This document shows, one piece after another, positions 17,589 through 26,263 of a DNA stretch of 64,000 nucleotides; within the stretch, counting starts at the first letter, position 1; each line of letters starts with the position of its first letter. The notes beneath the pieces were generated by a model that had not been told where the DNA came from, ran no database searches, and saw only the letters and a list, made by a program, of their open reading frames with translations. The stretch is taken from contig CAZPXH010000012.1 in assembly GCA_964591085.1 (NCBI GenBank), forward strand, positions 19,877-83,876. Reading direction: 5' to 3'. The position numbers were made by a program, and so were the translations under genes. The DNA is from CAZPXH01 sp964591085 (GTDB lineage: Bacteria > Spirochaetota > Spirochaetia > DSM-27196 > CAZPXH01).

Positions 17589-18542
17589 ATGCAAAGCGTA
17601 CGGGGTATTCATCACATCACCGCGATAGCGGCGGATCCGCAGGAAACGGTTGATTTCTATGTCGGCCTGCTCGGCCTCCGCCTGGTGAAGAAGAGCATCA
17701 ACCAGGACGTTCCGGATACCTACCACCTGTTCTTTGCAGACGGAGCGGGCAACCCCGGAACGGATCTCACCTTCTTTCCGTGGGCGCAACTGCCCCCTGG
17801 CCGGTCCGGAACCGGCTTATGGGGAGAATTGAGTTTCGTGGTTCCGCCATCATCCATGGACTACTGGCAGGAGCGCCTTTCCCAGGCGCAGATCCTCCTG
17901 GGACAGCCAACCGAGCGATTTGGCGAACCGGTACTCACGCTCCGCGATCCTGCAGGCATGGAGCTTGCACTGGTTGGAACCAGCATTTCGGATGACCAGC
18001 CAAGCGCAACCTGGGACCGGAGCCCGGTTCCTGCGGAACACCAGATCCGGGCGCTTGGTGGGGCACGCCTCACGCTTGGCGAGTCAGAGCGCACGCGAAG
18101 TTTTCTGGCGGATTCCCTTGGCTTCACGGACGCCGGAACAGAAGACGGTTGGCGCCGTCTGGTGGTCGGCGAGGGTAAAGGCGGCCAGCGGATTGAGCTT
18201 AGAGAAGACCCGGATACGCGCCGCGGAAGCCAGGGCACCGGCAGCGTGCACCACGTTGCTTTTGCGGTTCCCGACGATCCTGCTGAGGCGACGGTCCGTC
18301 AGCAGGTGATCAACGCAGGCGGTCGACCGACCGACTTCATTGACCGCTTCTGGTTTCACAGCATCTACGTGCAGGAGCCAAGCGGTGCCCTCTGTGAGGT
18401 AGCCACCGACATCCCGGGCTTTACGGTTGATGAAGACCCGGCGCATCTCGGCGAGTCCCTGGTACTGCCACCGTGGTATGAGGAGCAGCGCGCAGCCATA
18501 GAGCGGATGCTTCCGCCAATCACGGTTCCATCCAGGAACTAG
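17589..18542 (+). CDS. Ring-cleaving dioxygenase-like glyoxalase protein (MhqO/MhqA type)
   Basis: The 317-residue protein has two vicinal-oxygen-chelate halves. The first starts RGIHHITAIAADPQETVDFY and the second has GSVHHVAFAVPDD. Metal ligand candidates are His in GIHHIT, His in VHHVAF and Glu in SGALCEVATD, the last being the family's usual carboxylate. The overall pattern (NQDVPDTYHLFFADGAGNPG) is that of MhqO/MhqA-like hydroquinone dioxygenases. The product is cytoplasmic and needs Fe(II) or another divalent metal. It is monocistronic and convergent with the PNPOx gene. The substrate is inferred only from family likeness. Confidence 0.82.
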   Translation: MQSVRGIHHITAIAADPQETVDFYVGLLGLRLVKKSINQDVPDTYHLFFADGAGNPGTDLTFFPWAQLPPGRSGTGLWGELSFVVPPSSMDYWQERLSQAQILLGQPTERFGEPVLTLRDPAGMELALVGTSISDDQPSATWDRSPVPAEHQIRALGGARLTLGESERTRSFLADSLGFTDAGTEDGWRRLVVGEGKGGQRIELREDPDTRRGSQGTGSVHHVAFAVPDDPAEATVRQQVINAGGRPTDFIDRFWFHSIYVQEPSGALCEVATDIPGFTVDEDPAHLGESLVLPPWYEEQRAAIERMLPPITVPSRN

Positions 18543-18559
18543 TCTCCAGCCCCGTATGC

Positions 18560-19156
18560 CTACGGTGCGATCCTTACCGGAAGCGACCCGGGAAGGGCGG
18601 GGCGGAAGCGGAAGCGACGGTGGCCGTCCGAGGAGAGGAAGAGTGCTTCCATCTCTGTGACGGTGACGGCAATCAGCGCAAAGCTTTCTGTAAGCGGATC
18701 TGGAACCGGGGGCTGCTCCGGCGAGCGCGCGGTCGCAGCAGTCGGAGAGCCCGGAGCAAGTGGACTGTAGTAGCATTCGCGGCTCTCCCTTCGGGACGCT
18801 TCCCAGCGCGCGCGGGCGAGCTCCGTGTTCCGGTGAAGTTCCGCGGTTCCGCGCAGGCGGAGCTGCCACTTCCCCGGCCCGTCGTAGAACAGCAGGGCTA
18901 CCCGTCCGTTGGCCTGGATCTGTGCGGCCTTGGGGCTGCGTGCGTCCGTGTGGATGATGAGGCCGGCGGCCGCTGGCTCCACTGCACGCAAGACCACGGT
19001 CCTGAGCTCTGGCCAATGCTCTCCGGTATCATCCAGGCCAAGGCTTCCGAGGGAGCATGTGTGGAAGGGGTGCCTTCCGGACGCAGCGCCATCACTCAGC
19101 GCGTCCCAACACCCGGCAAGCATCTCAGCCGCCGGGAGCAGCCCAACGGGATGCAC
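18560..19156 (-). CDS. PNPOx-like FMN-binding protein
   Basis: The 198-residue product has the split-barrel features of pyridoxamine-phosphate-oxidase-like proteins: RTVVLRAVEPAAAGLIIHTD, SPKAAQIQANGRVALLFYD and KWQLRLRGTAELHRN. The family binds FMN and includes oxidases and general stress proteins. GTG 19156 is chosen as start because CGGAGA lies about 8 bases upstream. It falls two bases after the TGA of the GH13 gene, implying translational coupling. A GTG at 19183 would overlap that gene. Whether it is PdxH or another flavoprotein cannot be told. Confidence 0.75.
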   Translation of the reverse strand: MHPVGLLPAAEMLAGCWDALSDGAASGRHPFHTCSLGSLGLDDTGEHWPELRTVVLRAVEPAAAGLIIHTDARSPKAAQIQANGRVALLFYDGPGKWQLRLRGTAELHRNTELARARWEASRRESRECYYSPLAPGSPTAATARSPEQPPVPDPLTESFALIAVTVTEMEALFLSSDGHRRFRFRPALPGSLPVRIAP

Positions 19157-19158
19157 GC

Positions 19159-21603
19159 TCAAGTCTCCGCTTCCCGCTGCCACAGGACGGCCTGGCTGTT
19201 GGCAAGCGTCATTTGTTCCGGAAGGCCCTGAGCCCGTTCTGCACCGTCTGGTCCCGGCTCTCTTGCGTCTGCCTGTGCCCCCGCCACGTCCTGTGCCGGC
19301 GCAGATGGGACCACAAGTCCAGGCGTTACAAAGATCGGGGTCCAGCGGGCCGCGCCACCCAGCGCCCGCGGGGACACCTCAGCGGGGGCGCCTTCCATGT
19401 TACCCAGGAAGAACAGGCCCATTGACCCGTCCGGAGCACGGCGGAAGCCATGCATCACAACAGCTCCGCCGGTGGGGTGCAGGTAGTCAAAGGAATCATG
19501 CGTGCCAAGCCGTTCCATCAGCCATCGCTTCTGCCGCCGGAAGGCAAGGACCGCGTGCGCGAATCGCCGCCGCTCTGAGACCTCCGGGTTGCTGTTGATG
19601 GACTCCGCCCAGCGGTCCAGGCGCAGGAAGTCATGGATGTCTGCCGTCCAGGCCTCCGTGATGGTCTGCAGCTCACCCGGACCAAGTGGTCCTGGTCCCG
19701 GAAGCGCGGGCTCCACCCGGGCAAGGAGCCTGCCGATGGCATCGGGGTGGTAGGAGGTCATTTCAATGGCGCGGGCCAGCGCGGACACAAAGCGCTGAAG
19801 ACCTGCAAGCTCGGTGAACCCCAGACGCTTGAGGCGGGTGAAGCTCGCCTCTTCTGCAAATTCCCCCGGACGGACGCACCAGCGCAGGAAGTACTGCTCT
19901 TCACCCATGACCTTGAGCGCCCAGACCCGCTCGGTGTTGCGGATGAATGCCCACGGCGCGTGGTGGCTCGCGTTGAGGAAGTCCATGGGGATTCCGGGCA
20001 GGAAGCACTCCAGCAGACGGGCCGCCGGGTTGTCGTAGGCGTTGCGGAAGACATTCGGGAGGTTCTCGCCGAGGTATGTGTTGATCCGTGCTTCCGGAGC
20101 AAGCTGTTCCCCACGGCGGAGGGTGTCATGATTTGAGTTGCCGGTGATCCACCGGTTGCCGACCTCCAGAATCTCCCGGATCCGCCACCACTTGCCAATC
20201 CAGAAGGTGAACAGCGCCGGCGTGTTGTGCGCAAAGGTGAGGGGTCCCCACTGGACTACGTTCGGGTGCTTGACCGTCACTTCACGGTAGCTGCTTGCAA
20301 GCTCCCAGTCGTCCCGGGGCCAGGGCCTCCCATCCTCAAAGATCATCCAGGGACGGTACTTGACCTCTCCAACCACCACTTGCAGACGGTTGATGTCCGA
20401 AAGGAAATCATCGTCATGGACCATCTCATTCCGCTCGGGATTGTAGTTCTTGAAGTCCTGTGCGCCGTCAATGCGGATACCATCCACTCCAAACGCCGCC
20501 TTGCGGGAGAGCATCTCCAGCAGGAGGGCACGAACCATCGGGTTGGTGTAGCGGAGGTTCTGCCCGTACATGTTTGCGCCGGCAAAGAAGGCGGAGTCCA
20601 GCAACTCCATGGCAACGTTGTCCGCGTGCCCGAATACCACGTCCAACACAAGCCGGATTGCGCCGCCGGCAAAGGAGTGCAGCGCGTCCATCAGGTCAAG
20701 CAGTTCGTCCGGGCGCCCGTGGGCAAGCACCCCCGGGTTGATGGAGGGAGAGGCCGCGGTGATCACGTCGTAGCCCCAGTTGATGGGGCTGGGCCTCCGG
20801 AGGCCCAACCGAACCGCACCCGTGCCGTCGTCTTGCTCGCGCCAGAAGCCCCCACCCCCGGAGGGTTCCACCAACGGTTCAATGGGCATGAGTTGGATTG
20901 CGTCATAGCCGCAGAATGCGAGGTCCGACGCGGAGAGCGCCTCACCATGCGAGATTCTGTCCGATATTTCTCGAAAGCGCGCGGCAAGACCGGCAAGCGT
21001 CCCGGACTCCGTTGCGGTGGCTGGGTGGATCTCCACCATGGTCGCAGGCGGGCCCATTCGTGGAATGCCATCGTCATCCTGCACAAACAGGTCCCGCTGG
21101 TAGTGGCTGGTATCCGCCCGCCCTGCGAGCATTGCAGGAGTGTCATAGATCTCCGCCGGGGCAAAGGCACCGAATGGCACGGAGATGGCAAGGGGATCCG
21201 CCTGCATTCGCCACGGACCCCCACCTGAGCGGTAGCGCAGCCGGTACATCGTCCCGAGGGTCTCCTTGTTGCCGGGCCGAACCCCGTCCACCACAGCAAG
21301 CAGAAAATTGCCGGCAACAAGGGGCTGCAGCGTTGTCCGGGTAGCCTTGGCATCAGCCGGAGGCGAGCCTGCGTCCAGGTCCGCCGGGAGCTCCGTAAGC
21401 TCAAGCAGGACCTCCGTGTCATCCTGGCGCGACAGCTCCGCGAGATCCGGAGTCCAGAACGCCAATGCCGCACGATCCACAGAGAGCATCCGCGCTCCAA
21501 GGAGCGGTGCCACCTCCCGCGCCTGCGCGTAGCCCTCATCCGACCCTTGCAGCTGGGCGACAAGCTTCCGGCTCTCCTCCCCGTTCAGTACCGGTTCCGG
21601 CAT
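19159..21603 (-). CDS. GH13-like alpha-glucosidase/transglycosylase, 814 residues
   Basis: Four GH13 landmarks appear in order: region I RLVLDVVFGHADN, region II GIRIDGAQDF with nucleophile Asp379, region III VVVGEVKY with acid/base Glu413, and region IV GNSNHDTL with Asp493. The catalytic triad is complete. An N-terminal beta-rich domain of about 200 residues and a long region between the triad and the C-terminal beta domain make it larger than common amylases (about 450-600). There is no signal peptide, so it is cytoplasmic. The C-terminal 60 residues are Ala/Pro/Gly-rich. Specificity is unknown; it does not match the sucrose- or trehalose-specific subfamilies I can recall. Confidence 0.8.
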   Translation of the reverse strand: MPEPVLNGEESRKLVAQLQGSDEGYAQAREVAPLLGARMLSVDRAALAFWTPDLAELSRQDDTEVLLELTELPADLDAGSPPADAKATRTTLQPLVAGNFLLAVVDGVRPGNKETLGTMYRLRYRSGGGPWRMQADPLAISVPFGAFAPAEIYDTPAMLAGRADTSHYQRDLFVQDDDGIPRMGPPATMVEIHPATATESGTLAGLAARFREISDRISHGEALSASDLAFCGYDAIQLMPIEPLVEPSGGGGFWREQDDGTGAVRLGLRRPSPINWGYDVITAASPSINPGVLAHGRPDELLDLMDALHSFAGGAIRLVLDVVFGHADNVAMELLDSAFFAGANMYGQNLRYTNPMVRALLLEMLSRKAAFGVDGIRIDGAQDFKNYNPERNEMVHDDDFLSDINRLQVVVGEVKYRPWMIFEDGRPWPRDDWELASSYREVTVKHPNVVQWGPLTFAHNTPALFTFWIGKWWRIREILEVGNRWITGNSNHDTLRRGEQLAPEARINTYLGENLPNVFRNAYDNPAARLLECFLPGIPMDFLNASHHAPWAFIRNTERVWALKVMGEEQYFLRWCVRPGEFAEEASFTRLKRLGFTELAGLQRFVSALARAIEMTSYHPDAIGRLLARVEPALPGPGPLGPGELQTITEAWTADIHDFLRLDRWAESINSNPEVSERRRFAHAVLAFRRQKRWLMERLGTHDSFDYLHPTGGAVVMHGFRRAPDGSMGLFFLGNMEGAPAEVSPRALGGAARWTPIFVTPGLVVPSAPAQDVAGAQADAREPGPDGAERAQGLPEQMTLANSQAVLWQREAET

Positions 21604-21686
21604 GCTGCCAGTGTAGCGGAACGGCGCAGGAATGTGGGCGGGAGCCGCTGGCGCGGGGCGCGGGATAGAGCTACTATCCGGGTGTC

Positions 21687-22987
21687 ATGGACCCGGTGGT
21701 GCAGATCTTTCTGCTACTCACGGTTATTGCTCCGGTTTCCGTGATGCAGGCGTGGATTGCCAACGGCAGGCCGAAGGCTGGGGCGTTCTGGGTCTTCTAC
21801 TCGGCCGGGCCACTCGCTGTGGTGCTCATGGCTGCCTTCATCCCGGAGAGCTTCCTCCCGCGGCAGGGACTGATAGACGGTTTCTGGGGCCTGCAGCTTG
21901 CGGCCTATCTGGTTGGCGCACAGATCTTCACCGGCAGAGCGCNNNNNNNNNNNNNNNNNNNNNNNNNNNNNNNNNNNNNNNNNNNNNNNNNNNNNNNNNN
22001 NNNNNNNNNNNNNNNNNNNNNNNNNNNNNNNNNNNNNNNNNNTTTGTGACTCTGGTGATTGCAGCCCTGGCGTTGGAATCCGAGGCCTTTGATGCGGTTA
22101 ATGCGGTATCCGGGGCGGTCACCGTGCTGTTTGTGATTTATCACGCCTTTGCTGTTTCCAGCCTTATCCAGCGCAGATCATTTGAGGGACTGATCACAAC
22201 CAGCAGAAAGCTGGACCGCACCCTCTTTGAGCGGCAGAACACCCGGCTCATCGCGTCCGTTGCCCACCGGATCTCCACCCCGGTCGCAGCAATCCGGGCA
22301 ATCGGACCACTGTTGCGTGACAAGCTGTCTGCACTCGCGGGCGTGAACGAGCGGGAGCGGAGCAGCCTGCTGGAGCTGGTCAGCGGGATTGACCGTGCCA
22401 ATGATTCGCTTGCGGAAACCTTGCGACAGTACCAGGCGCTCTCCCTGATTCCGGAGGATGAGGACTCGGAATCGCTTGATGTGGTTGACATCCTGCAGAC
22501 GCTCACCGCCTCCGAACACATGAGCCACCTTGCGGTCCTGATCGTGGCCGGAGGCGCACGCATTCCAGTCACCGGCCCGCCGCGGCGCACGCTGCAATTG
22601 TTTGCGGTACTCCTGGAGCAGCAACGCCTGCTCGGTTGGTCCAACCCGGACCATCCGCTGCAGTTGAGCGTGGAGACAGACCACAAAGGACCGTTCCTGA
22701 GAATCTCCGGCATGGACGTGGATCCGGCCCTCCTGTGGGATCTGGACCGGATCAACCAGGATACCCGCCTGGACATGGTCTCCGCAGCACGCGCCATGAG
22801 CTACGCGTGGAATCAGCTCCGCGAGCTCTATACCATCAGCAATCAGGCCAGCACCGATCCTGTTACTGGTAAGCAGTGCGTGATCTGGCGCTTTGGCGCG
22901 CTCTCCATCGGACCAGCCGGACCTGTCGCATCTGGGGACGGCGCGGATAAGGCTCCCGCTTCCACCGGTGGCACCGGTCAGGGCTGA
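21687..22987 (+). CDS. Second membrane-bound degenerate histidine kinase, interrupted by gap
   Basis: The left part (21687-21942) begins MDPVVQIFLLLTVIAPVSVM with about three membrane helices. The right part (22043-22987) begins FVTLVIAALALE, has two more helices, then RLIASVAHRISTPVAAIR, an H-box with His but Arg in place of the catalytic Glu. The C-terminus sits where an ATPase domain should be (RTLQLFAVLLEQQRLLGW) but lacks the N, G1 and G2 boxes. The layout matches the protein at 12378. The two parts are in different frames across the 100 N; missing DNA of length 2 modulo 3 would join them. By comparison with the relative, perhaps 60-90 residues are missing. Confidence 0.65.
21943..22042. 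other. Assembly gap, 100 N
   Basis: A second run of exactly 100 N. Unlike the first gap, I see no shared sequence on the two sides (left ends ccggcagagcgc, right starts tttgtgactctgg), so real sequence is probably missing. Confidence 0.98.
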
Positions 22988-23023
22988 GGGCAAAGAATTC
23001 CGACAGCAGAACTCAGATTCTTC

Positions 23024-23052
23024 TTGCACTGGCCCGAGAGTCGGTATAGCCT
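23024..23052 (+). promoter_or_regulatory. Candidate sigma-70 promoter for the carbohydrate ABC operon
   Basis: TTGCAC at 23024-23029 is a good -35. The -10 is weaker: TATAGC (23045-23050, spacing 15) or TAGCCT (23047-23052, spacing 17). The start point would fall just upstream of or inside the palindromic operator. This is an inference from pattern and position only. Confidence 0.35.
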
Positions 23053-23059
23053 ATCGTAA

Positions 23060-23087
23060 ATGAAACGAGAAGTTTCATATATGAAAC
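23060..23087. promoter_or_regulatory. Palindromic operator, probable IclR/KdgR-type site
   Basis: Two overlapping inverted repeats share one arm. ATGAAAC (23060-23066), spacer GAGAA and GTTTCAT (23072-23078) form the first. GTTTCATATATGAAAC (23072-23087) is a perfect 16-bp palindrome. IclR-family KdgR sites have the core TGAAAC-n3-GTTTCA, very close to these arms. The site is between the candidate promoter and the ribosome site of the operon whose fourth gene encodes an IclR regulator, so autoregulated repression is the simple reading. Confidence 0.65.
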
Positions 23088-23106
23088 GCCGAAGGAGGCA
23101 AGCCCT

Positions 23107-24399
23107 ATGTTTTCCAAGACTATCGTTGCCGTATCGCTCATCCTGACCGTCCTTGGCGGTTCGGTTTTCGCTGGTGGTAGTGGGGAACCCGAGCCGGAGG
23201 ATCGGACGATCACGTTCGCGTTTGGCCTGGATCCAGGCGGAGCGATCGGTCTGCTCGCCCAGACCTACAGTGAGCAGACTCCTGGGGTAACCGTAGAAGT
23301 TCTCAATCTTCCTGCAACGCCAACCGGGCAGTATGATCGATATGTCACGACGTTTGCGGCCGAGGATGACACAATTGATGTCCTGATGATGGACATCATC
23401 TGGGTCTCGCAGTTTGCGTCCGCCGGCTGGATTTCTCCGATAGGCGAACAGGTGGATCCGAGGGTTGTGGACGGACTACTCGATGGACCTCTGAACGCCA
23501 ACCGGTATCGAGGAGAGCTCTATGGGCTGCCACTGTTCACCGACACCGGCATGCTGTACTACCGTAGCGATCTTCTTGAGCGATACGGCTTTGACCCCCC
23601 ACAGACTTGGGAAGAGCTTGTCGAGCAGGCGCAGGTGATTCTTGCAGGAGAGGAAGATCCCGACCTTTCAGGTATAGTCTTTCAGGCGGCTCAGATCGAA
23701 GGAATTACCATCAATTTTCTCGAGTTCTTTCGGGGAGCCGGAGGTCGCTTCCTTGATGACCAAGGGAACTACGTCTTTGAGACCCAGTATGCTGCCGAAG
23801 CGCGTCAAGCCCTGCAGTTCATGTACGATCTTCTCTACACCTACGAAGTAGCTCCAGTAACGGTTACTACCGCCAACCCAAATGACAACCGAATAGCCTT
23901 CCAAGAAGGCCGGGCGGTATTCATGCGCAACTGGCCGTTCGCCTATGGAAGCGCCCAGGACCCCGAGCAGTCGGAAGTAGCCGGCGCTGTTGGCATTGCG
24001 CCAATTCCGTCGTTTGCCGGGAATGATGATGCGGTGACGGCCAATCTTGGCGGATGGCAGCTTGCGGTGAGCTCTTTCTCCGATGCGCCCGAAGAAGCTC
24101 TTGACTTCATCGAATGGGCAGTCGGTCAAGAGGCTCAGCGGATTCTGGCTGAAGTCGGCAGTCAACTGCCCACCTATGCCGCGCTATACAATGATCCGGA
24201 TTTCCGCAGCCTCAACCCGCTCTACGAAGACATTCTTGGTGTCCTCGAGGCTACGTTCCCCCGGCCGGTAACGGAGTTCTACACAGAGATCTCGGGTCAG
24301 ATGCAGCCTGAGCTCAATGGTGCGCTTACCGGCGTCAAGAGTGTGGACGAGGCGGTGCAGCAGATGTTCACCGGCATCGCTGAAGTTCTCGGGAATTAG
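23107..24399 (+). CDS. Carbohydrate ABC transporter solute-binding protein (family 1)
   Basis: The 430-residue protein has a signal peptide MFSKTIVAVSLILTVLGGSV with cleavage after VFA, leaving GGSGEPEPED. There is no lipobox Cys. The body has the extracellular-solute-binding family 1 pattern: DVLMMDIIWVSQFASAGWI, GLPLFTDTGMLYYRSDLLE, QEGRAVFMRNWPFAYG and NLGGWQLAVSS. These proteins bind oligosaccharides in the periplasm and deliver them to MalF/MalG-type permeases, which follow. GGAGG is 8 bases before ATG 23107. Base composition of this and the next four genes is visibly lower in GC than that of neighbours. Confidence 0.93.
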   Translation: MFSKTIVAVSLILTVLGGSVFAGGSGEPEPEDRTITFAFGLDPGGAIGLLAQTYSEQTPGVTVEVLNLPATPTGQYDRYVTTFAAEDDTIDVLMMDIIWVSQFASAGWISPIGEQVDPRVVDGLLDGPLNANRYRGELYGLPLFTDTGMLYYRSDLLERYGFDPPQTWEELVEQAQVILAGEEDPDLSGIVFQAAQIEGITINFLEFFRGAGGRFLDDQGNYVFETQYAAEARQALQFMYDLLYTYEVAPVTVTTANPNDNRIAFQEGRAVFMRNWPFAYGSAQDPEQSEVAGAVGIAPIPSFAGNDDAVTANLGGWQLAVSSFSDAPEEALDFIEWAVGQEAQRILAEVGSQLPTYAALYNDPDFRSLNPLYEDILGVLEATFPRPVTEFYTEISGQMQPELNGALTGVKSVDEAVQQMFTGIAEVLGN

Positions 24400-24449
24400 A
24401 CTGACTGGCTACTGGAGATTGACTTCAGCCAGTGGCAACCCAAATCCGA

Positions 24450-24472
24450 AGCCCGGCCTAACTGGCCGGGCT
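24450..24472 (+). terminator. Intergenic hairpin, probable attenuator or RNA stabiliser
   Basis: AGCCCGGCC (24450-24458), loop TAACT, and GGCCGGGCT (24464-24472) form a perfect 9-bp stem followed by TTGTGT. It lies between the binding-protein gene and the permease genes. In sugar ABC operons such hairpins cause partial termination or protect the binding-protein mRNA, giving excess binding protein. The T-tract is weak, so read-through is expected. Confidence 0.6.
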
Positions 24473-24491
24473 TTGTGTAGGAGATACTCCG

Positions 24492-25421
24492 GTGTTCAAC
24501 GGCCGACGCAGTAGATCACAAGCAGCCCTACGGCAGTGGTTCTGGGATGACACCCGCTATGCCTATTTGCTTCTTGCTCCGGTCCTGCTTCTGTTGGCGG
24601 CACTCACGATTTATCCACTCGTGACTGCACTGGCTAACAGTTTCCGAGTAATGGATTTCCGAAGGCCCGCTACGTTTGGTTCGTTTGCCGGACTAAGCAA
24701 CTACCGGCGGCTCATCACCTCTGCGGATTTCTGGTCCAGCCTTCGAACAACAGCTGCGTTCGTTGCGGTAACGGTGAGCTTCCAAACGGTTTTCGGGTTT
24801 GGGATCGCATTAATTGCTCATCGCGCCCGGGCGGGAAAGGCGCTTGTCCGTGCCGCAATCTTGCTGCCCTGGGCTTTGCCAACCGCCATCAACGCGATGA
24901 TTTGGCGTTGGCTGTTTAACGGCGAGTACGGCGTATTCAATGATGTGCTCACTCGCATCGGACTGATTACCCAACCCTTGAACTGGCTCGGGTCGGTCGA
25001 CACAGCCTTTCCAGCCGTCATGGTTACCGCGATATGGAAGGTAAGTTCGTTCATGGGCTTGCTCATTCTCGCCGGTTTGCAGGGGATACCAGATTCCCTC
25101 TACGAGTCCGCCGCGATCGACGGAGCTTCAGTTTGGACCCAATTCTGGAGAATCACGCTGCCGTCAGTCCGCCCTGCACTGACGGTTGCCCTCATATTTC
25201 GGACGAATGACGCGATCCGCGTGTTCGACCTCATCTACGTCTTGACCGGTGGGGGGCCGGGCAACTCCACCCGAAGTCTCGCCATGCTTTCGTACCAAGT
25301 GAGTTTCCGTGATCTGTCGTTTGGATATGGCTCAACCTACTCCATTGTGTTGTTCCTTATCTCGGCGGTAATTTCCGTGACCTACGTGTATTTCTTCTAC
25401 CTCCGCAGGAGAGAACCCTGA
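24492..25421 (+). CDS. Carbohydrate ABC transporter permease, MalF type
   Basis: The 309-residue protein has about six membrane helices (TM1 YAYLLLAPVLLLLAALTIYP). The cytoplasmic EAA loop is ESAAIDGASVWTQFWRITLP, the site where the ATPase docks. It starts at GTG 24492 with AGGAG upstream (taggagatactccg). It pairs with the second permease, which begins two bases after its stop. No ATP-binding subunit gene is in this operon, so a shared MsmX-type ATPase elsewhere is presumably used. Confidence 0.93.
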   Translation: MFNGRRSRSQAALRQWFWDDTRYAYLLLAPVLLLLAALTIYPLVTALANSFRVMDFRRPATFGSFAGLSNYRRLITSADFWSSLRTTAAFVAVTVSFQTVFGFGIALIAHRARAGKALVRAAILLPWALPTAINAMIWRWLFNGEYGVFNDVLTRIGLITQPLNWLGSVDTAFPAVMVTAIWKVSSFMGLLILAGLQGIPDSLYESAAIDGASVWTQFWRITLPSVRPALTVALIFRTNDAIRVFDLIYVLTGGGPGNSTRSLAMLSYQVSFRDLSFGYGSTYSIVLFLISAVISVTYVYFFYLRRREP

Positions 25422-25423
25422 CG

Positions 25424-26263
25424 ATGGTGCGGGGCAAGTACTTTGTTCTGAATAGAGTGGCGTTCGTGATCCTCGCCACGGCCGTCTGCATTATCTCCTT
25501 TTTTCCCGTGGTCTGGATCGGCCTTTCATCACTGAAGGGACCAGACCAGCTCTATGACTTTCCTTTGCAATGGTTACCGGATCCGGTAACTCTTGAGCAC
25601 TATGCAAATGTGTTCACCATTCAGCCCTTTGGGTCTCAGTTGCTCAACAGTTTCTGGGTAGCGGCATGGAGTACTGTTCTCACGGTAACCGTTGCGTCTC
25701 TTGCCGCGTATACGCTTGCGAGGTTGCGGTTCAAGGGTCGGTCCGCCGTTCTTATCTTCATTCTGGCGAGTGGAATGTTGCCGGTCCTCGCTCGCCTGAT
25801 ACCGCTGTTCTCAACCATGCGGACTCTTGGACTTCTCAACTCCTGGTTGGGGTTGGTTACGGTATACAGCAGTCTTGCACTGCCCCTTGCTACAATGACC
25901 ATGATGGCATATTTCTCTCAGGTGCCACGTGAGCTTGAGCAGGCTGCAGCAATCGACGGGTGCACAAGACTTGGCGCTCTGTGGCGGATCGTCGTTCCAT
26001 TGGCCGCTCCCGGGATGGTAACAACCGCGTTGCTGGCTTTCATAGTTGCGTGGAACGACTTCATCATTGCCCTGGTGCTAATCTCAGACCCTGGAATGTA
26101 CACCATACCCGTTGGAATCGCGCTCTTTCCTGGTGAGTTTGATTTCCCTTGGGGCACCATCTCGGCGGCTGTGATTGTGGCTGTTGTTCCGATAGTGGCA
26201 GCGATTGTCGTGTTTCAGCGGCGGATTGTTTCGGGTCTGACCCAGGGTGCGGTGAAGTTCTGA
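25424..26263 (+). CDS. Carbohydrate ABC transporter permease, MalG type
   Basis: The 279-residue protein has about six membrane helices. Its EAA loop is ELEQAAAIDGCTRLGALWRI, followed by VPLAAPGMVTT, as in MalG-type permeases. The N-terminal helix is FVILATAVCIISFFPVVWIG. It starts ATG 25424, two bases after the stop of the first permease, and its stop shares a base with the IclR start (TGATG). Together the two form the membrane channel of the importer. Confidence 0.93.
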   Translation: MVRGKYFVLNRVAFVILATAVCIISFFPVVWIGLSSLKGPDQLYDFPLQWLPDPVTLEHYANVFTIQPFGSQLLNSFWVAAWSTVLTVTVASLAAYTLARLRFKGRSAVLIFILASGMLPVLARLIPLFSTMRTLGLLNSWLGLVTVYSSLALPLATMTMMAYFSQVPRELEQAAAIDGCTRLGALWRIVVPLAAPGMVTTALLAFIVAWNDFIIALVLISDPGMYTIPVGIALFPGEFDFPWGTISAAVIVAVVPIVAAIVVFQRRIVSGLTQGAVKF

